DNA from: Azotimanducus sp963663145
Lineage (GTDB): Bacteria; Pseudomonadota; Gammaproteobacteria; Pseudomonadales; Azotimanducaceae
Reading direction: 5' to 3'
NCBI GenBank assembly: GCA_963663145.1
Contig: OY760134.1
Location: 1,426,001 to 1,490,000 of the forward strand
Length of the DNA stretch: 64,000 bases
Positions 61,077 to 64,000 of the stretch are shown in pieces. Position 1 is the stretch's first letter, and each line of letters opens with the position of its first letter. The notes below the pieces were generated by a model. It was not told the origin of the DNA and did no database searches. It saw only the letters and a list, made by a program, of their open reading frames with translations. A program made the position numbers and the translations under genes.

Positions 61077-61745
61077 ATGTCCAAAGAGACTTGGGCTCTT
61101 GATGATTCAATGGTCAAGTACCTGCGTTCGCTTGGCATCAGGGAATCGCCTGCCGCCGCAGCGCTCCGTGTTCGGACGGAAAAACTTGGGCGCATCTCAC
61201 GGATGCAAATCTCCCCCGAACAAGGCGGTCTGTTGGCATTGCTCGCACATACAATTGGCGCGCGCCGGGCCCTTGAGATAGGTACCTTTACAGGATACAG
61301 CGCACTTGTGGTTGCCGAGGCACTCTGCTCTGGAGGTCGTTTGATCGCTTGCGACACTTCTGAAGAGTGGACTTCGATTGGAAGGGATTACTGGCAAAAG
61401 GCGGGGGTCGCGGACAAGATTGACCTCAGAATTGGACCGGCGTTAGACACGCTCAGCGAACTGATGCACTCCGGACAACGACGGAGCTTTGACTTTGCCT
61501 TCATTGATGCGGACAAACAGAACTACGGCAAGTATTACGAATCATGCTTGAGTCTGTTGCGCTCCGGCGGTTTGCTGTGTATCGACAATGTCTTCTGGGG
61601 CGGATCTGTCGTCGACCCGGCGCGCAAGGATGACGAGGTGGAGGCCATTCGCGAGGTCACTCGGCGAGTTCATGAAGACGAGCGGGTGGATGCCGTTATC
61701 GTGCCCGTCGGAGACGGATTGCTGGTCACGAGAAAAAGGCACTAG
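61077..61745 (+). CDS. Class I SAM-dependent O-methyltransferase (caffeoyl-CoA type)
   Basis: 222 residues. SAM loop ALEIGTFTGYSALVVAEAL at about residue 65, the metal-binding Asp block FAFIDADKQNYGKYYE and the second DNVFWGGSV region identify the cation-dependent family that includes plant CCoAOMT and bacterial relatives. Substrate unknown. ATG at 61077 with an AAGGAGG near 61062-61068, a strong ribosome-binding site. korA follows 89 bases later on the same strand. Confidence 0.88.
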   Translation: MSKETWALDDSMVKYLRSLGIRESPAAAALRVRTEKLGRISRMQISPEQGGLLALLAHTIGARRALEIGTFTGYSALVVAEALCSGGRLIACDTSEEWTSIGRDYWQKAGVADKIDLRIGPALDTLSELMHSGQRRSFDFAFIDADKQNYGKYYESCLSLLRSGGLLCIDNVFWGGSVVDPARKDDEVEAIREVTRRVHEDERVDAVIVPVGDGLLVTRKRH

Positions 61746-61834
61746 CCTTGCGTAAGCCCACACAATTCAAGAAATGCGGCAAGTTCTTGAGAGGTCTGCG
61801 ATAATGAGAGATTACCTTTGAACAAAGGAAGCGT

Positions 61835-63706
61835 GTGCTTCACAGCGTTAAAACCCGCGACTACCACGTTGTGCGCTTTGCCGGCGACTCGGGGGATGGC
61901 ATCCAAGTCCAAGGGCTCCATTTCACCAATGCGATTGGATTTTCCGGTCACCACCTAAGCACCCTTCAAGACTTTCCCGCTGAAATCCGCGCTCCGGTAG
62001 GAACCACCTACGGCATTTCGGCGTTTCAAATTCAGTTTGGAGGTGATCGAATTCGAACGCCGGGTGATACGCCTGACGTCATGGTTGCCTTCAACCCTGC
62101 CGCACTCAAAGTGAACCTGCCAATCTTGGAACCGGGCGCACTCGTAATCGTCGATGAAGACGCCTTCAATCCCCGCAACCTCAAAAAGGCCGGTTTCGAA
62201 TCCAATCCACTCGAGGACGACAGTCTTACGAACTTCGATGTCTATCCCATCGACATCACCAATCAAACGCTCCAGACCCTCGGTCTGTTTGAACTTTCAA
62301 GAAGAGAAGCGCTTCGCAGCCGCAACTATTGGGTGCTCGGTTTCATGCTTTGGGTGTTCGACCTGCCCCGCTACCCTCTGACCGATTGGATCAAGAAACG
62401 ATTTGAAGCCACTCCCGAGGTCTGCAGAGCAAACCTCGCCGTCGTCAACGCCGGTCATGCTTTCGGAGAGATCGCCGAACATGCGCATGTGTTGCAGCAT
62501 AAAACCATCCTCCAGAAACCGCTTGAACCAGGCGAATACAGAACCATTCGAGGTTCGGAAGCCACAGCGCTGGGCTTGTCGGCCGTAAGCCAGCTTGCGG
62601 ATATGGATATCCTCTATTGTTCTTATCCGATCACGCCAGCTTCAGCAATTCTGCATGAACTCGCGAGCATGCGCGATCCGCGCGTAGCGACCTTTCAGGC
62701 CGAGGACGAGATTGCGTCGTGCTGCGCCGCCATTGGCGCGTCCTATTCAGGCGCATTCGGCGTGTCTTCGAGTTCAGGTCCGGGACTGGCGCTCAAGGCC
62801 GAATCTCTTGGACTCGCGATCGCTAGTGAGCTTCCACTCTTGATCATTAATACGCAACGCGCCGGGCCTTCCACGGGCCTGCCTACCAAGACCGAACAGG
62901 CGGATCTCTTGCAGTCGGTCTATGGCCGCAATGGCGATACCCCGGTTCCGGTGGTTGCCGCGAAATCATCGGCCGACTGCTTTCAGGCGGTGATTGATGC
63001 GAGCCGCATCGCACTTCGCCATATGACACCGGTCATTCTCTTGCATGATGGCTACATGTCCAATTCGGCCGATCTGTGGGCGATCCCGGACATCGATGAC
63101 TACGAGCCAATCGAAACGCACTTGACCGCGGCCGACAGACTTCCGGACCACGCGCCGCATGATGCCATCTTTGAACGTGACCCTGACACTTGCGCACGGC
63201 CTTGGGCCATCCCGGGCAGGCATCGGCTGATGCATCGTGTGGGCGGATTGGAGTCCGATATTCGCACCGGGCACATTTCATATGACCCTGAAAACCACCA
63301 AATCATGACGGACATGAGGCTAGAAAAAATTAGGCGGGTGGCAGATTTTCTACCCGATGAAACGCTGGTTCAGGGTTCATTCGAAAGTGCGCTTTTGGTG
63401 CTGAGCTGGGGATCGACCTACGGACACATCTATGAAGCCGTGGAAACCTGCAACAAGGATGGTGGTTCCGTTGCCCAGGCACATCTTCGCTTTGTGCATC
63501 CGTTTGCGCATAATTTAGAGGTGTTGCTCAAGCGTTTCGATACCATCTTGGTCCCCGAACACAACGCCGGTCAACTCGCAACACTCATACGCAGTGAACT
63601 GCCCGCTCTGGCGTCAAGAATCCGCCAGTTTAATCAGATCAATGGCCTCCCTTTTTCGGCGTTAGACTTGATCGATGCAATCAGAGGGGCGCTAGTCGAT
63701 GGGTAA
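61835..63706 (+). CDS. korA: 2-oxoacid:ferredoxin oxidoreductase, fused gamma-alpha subunit
   Basis: 623 residues. The first 190 or so are the gamma domain (RFAGDSGDGIQVQGLHFTNAI); the alpha part begins near residue 230 and carries YPITPASAILHELA, the ASSGPG-like SSSSGPGLALKAES and QRAGPSTGLPTKTEQADL. The enzyme family uses TPP and [4Fe-4S] clusters to oxidise 2-oxoglutarate (KorAB) or branched-chain 2-oxoacids to acyl-CoA with ferredoxin. Overlap with korB shows a two-subunit complex. The SucAB complex is also encoded in this window. Substrate choice is inferred from the gamma-alpha fusion. Confidence 0.88.
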   Translation: MLHSVKTRDYHVVRFAGDSGDGIQVQGLHFTNAIGFSGHHLSTLQDFPAEIRAPVGTTYGISAFQIQFGGDRIRTPGDTPDVMVAFNPAALKVNLPILEPGALVIVDEDAFNPRNLKKAGFESNPLEDDSLTNFDVYPIDITNQTLQTLGLFELSRREALRSRNYWVLGFMLWVFDLPRYPLTDWIKKRFEATPEVCRANLAVVNAGHAFGEIAEHAHVLQHKTILQKPLEPGEYRTIRGSEATALGLSAVSQLADMDILYCSYPITPASAILHELASMRDPRVATFQAEDEIASCCAAIGASYSGAFGVSSSSGPGLALKAESLGLAIASELPLLIINTQRAGPSTGLPTKTEQADLLQSVYGRNGDTPVPVVAAKSSADCFQAVIDASRIALRHMTPVILLHDGYMSNSADLWAIPDIDDYEPIETHLTAADRLPDHAPHDAIFERDPDTCARPWAIPGRHRLMHRVGGLESDIRTGHISYDPENHQIMTDMRLEKIRRVADFLPDETLVQGSFESALLVLSWGSTYGHIYEAVETCNKDGGSVAQAHLRFVHPFAHNLEVLLKRFDTILVPEHNAGQLATLIRSELPALASRIRQFNQINGLPFSALDLIDAIRGALVDG

Positions 63707-64000
63707 TATGAGCTACAAAGACTTCGCGAGTGATCGTGAGGTGCGCTGGTGTCCAGGTTGCGGAGACTACTCCGTATTGAAGTCAGTGTTGCACGCGCTC
63801 GCCGACACCGGCTCTGAGCCCGAAAACACGGTATTTGTCTCCGGCATCGGCTGTGCGGCTCGCATGCCCTACTATATCAATACCTATGGGTTTCACACGA
63901 TTCACGGACGTGCACCGGCCATCGCGACGGGCATAAAGCTGGGAAACCCAGATCTTGAGGTTTGGGTCATCACCGGAGATGGCGACGGCCTATCCATTGG
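63699..64000 (+). CDS. korB: 2-oxoacid:ferredoxin oxidoreductase beta subunit, N-terminal part
   Basis: Cut by the right edge, so about 100 residues are visible. Starts at ATG 63699 (overlapping korA by eight bases) or ATG 63708. The frame reads VRWCPGCGDYSVL with the CxxC cluster motif, then VSGIGCAARMPYYINTYG, FHTIHGRAPAIATGIKL and the TPP-binding TGDGDGLSIG. This is the typical beta subunit that binds TPP and a [4Fe-4S] cluster. Confidence 0.9.
   Translation, partial: MGNMSYKDFASDREVRWCPGCGDYSVLKSVLHALADTGSEPENTVFVSGIGCAARMPYYINTYGFHTIHGRAPAIATGIKLGNPDLEVWVITGDGDGLSI

Noticed and set aside
1..64000. CRISPR arrays, insertion sequences, phage genes
   Set aside because: No regularly spaced repeats, transposase or phage motifs were seen in any part of the window.

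Overview
The window reads as chromosomal DNA of a gammaproteobacterium. The conserved run aroC-leuCDB-asd-truA-trpF-trpB-trpA-folC-(SPOR protein)-cvpA-purF, the gltA / sdhCDAB-sucAB-lpdA-sucCD arrangement, the Bpt/Ate-type transferase at the left edge and the selAB-selC and SelD genes all fit that group. Base composition looks moderately GC-rich. No phage, plasmid, insertion sequence or CRISPR array is visible. The genus cannot be named from sequence alone.

Layout. (1) 1-1,169: tail of an aminoacyl-tRNA protein transferase, then folD. (2) 15,647-1,276, minus strand: about 14 kb of tightly packed biosynthetic genes (chorismate, leucine, aspartate semialdehyde, tryptophan, folate, purine), many overlapping by 4-16 bases. 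A secreted nitrilase-fold protein without the catalytic cysteine sits between trpB and trpA. fimV and accD, often found in this neighbourhood in related bacteria, are absent. (3) 15.7-18.6 kb: a looser region with a small duplicated gene (one copy intact, one broken), a PhyH-type dioxygenase, two decayed gene fragments and a small secreted protein whose ATG is followed at once by a stop. (4) 33,839-18,654, minus strand: sdhCDAB, sucAB, lpdA, sucCD, htpG, gpsA and a DUF4892 protein, with gltA divergent. (5) 35-43 kb: PnuC-type transporter, a two-component system resembling the proteobacterial dedicated-sortase regulators, a metallo-hydrolase, and a two-gene unit of a membrane-anchored pseudokinase with an alpha-helical repeat region and a MORN-repeat protein. 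(6) 42.9-49.4 kb: TSUP permease, a strong inverted repeat, fumC, a 2-hydroxyacid dehydrogenase, an MFS transporter, two tRNA-Leu genes and an SDR. (7) 49.4-61 kb: an NCS2 nucleobase permease with an unusual histidine-kinase-ATPase-like tail, a tartronate-semialdehyde-reductase-like gene, a compact selA-selB-selC operon, small membrane proteins and a FAD-oxidoreductase/SelD fusion. (8) 61-64 kb: an O-methyltransferase and korAB (korB runs off the end).

The most striking element is at 49,007-49,356. It is a tRNA-Leu(UAA) gene split in the anticodon, between U34 and A35, by a 262-nt group I intron. The conserved core strongly resembles the tRNA-Leu(UAA) introns known from cyanobacteria and plastids. 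The intron has no endonuclease gene.

Together the genes describe an aerobic heterotroph with a complete set of TCA enzymes from citrate synthase to fumarate in this window (aconitase, isocitrate dehydrogenase and malate dehydrogenase are not seen here). It also carries a second, ferredoxin-type 2-oxoacid oxidoreductase, amino-acid and nucleotide biosynthesis, and selenocysteine incorporation machinery.
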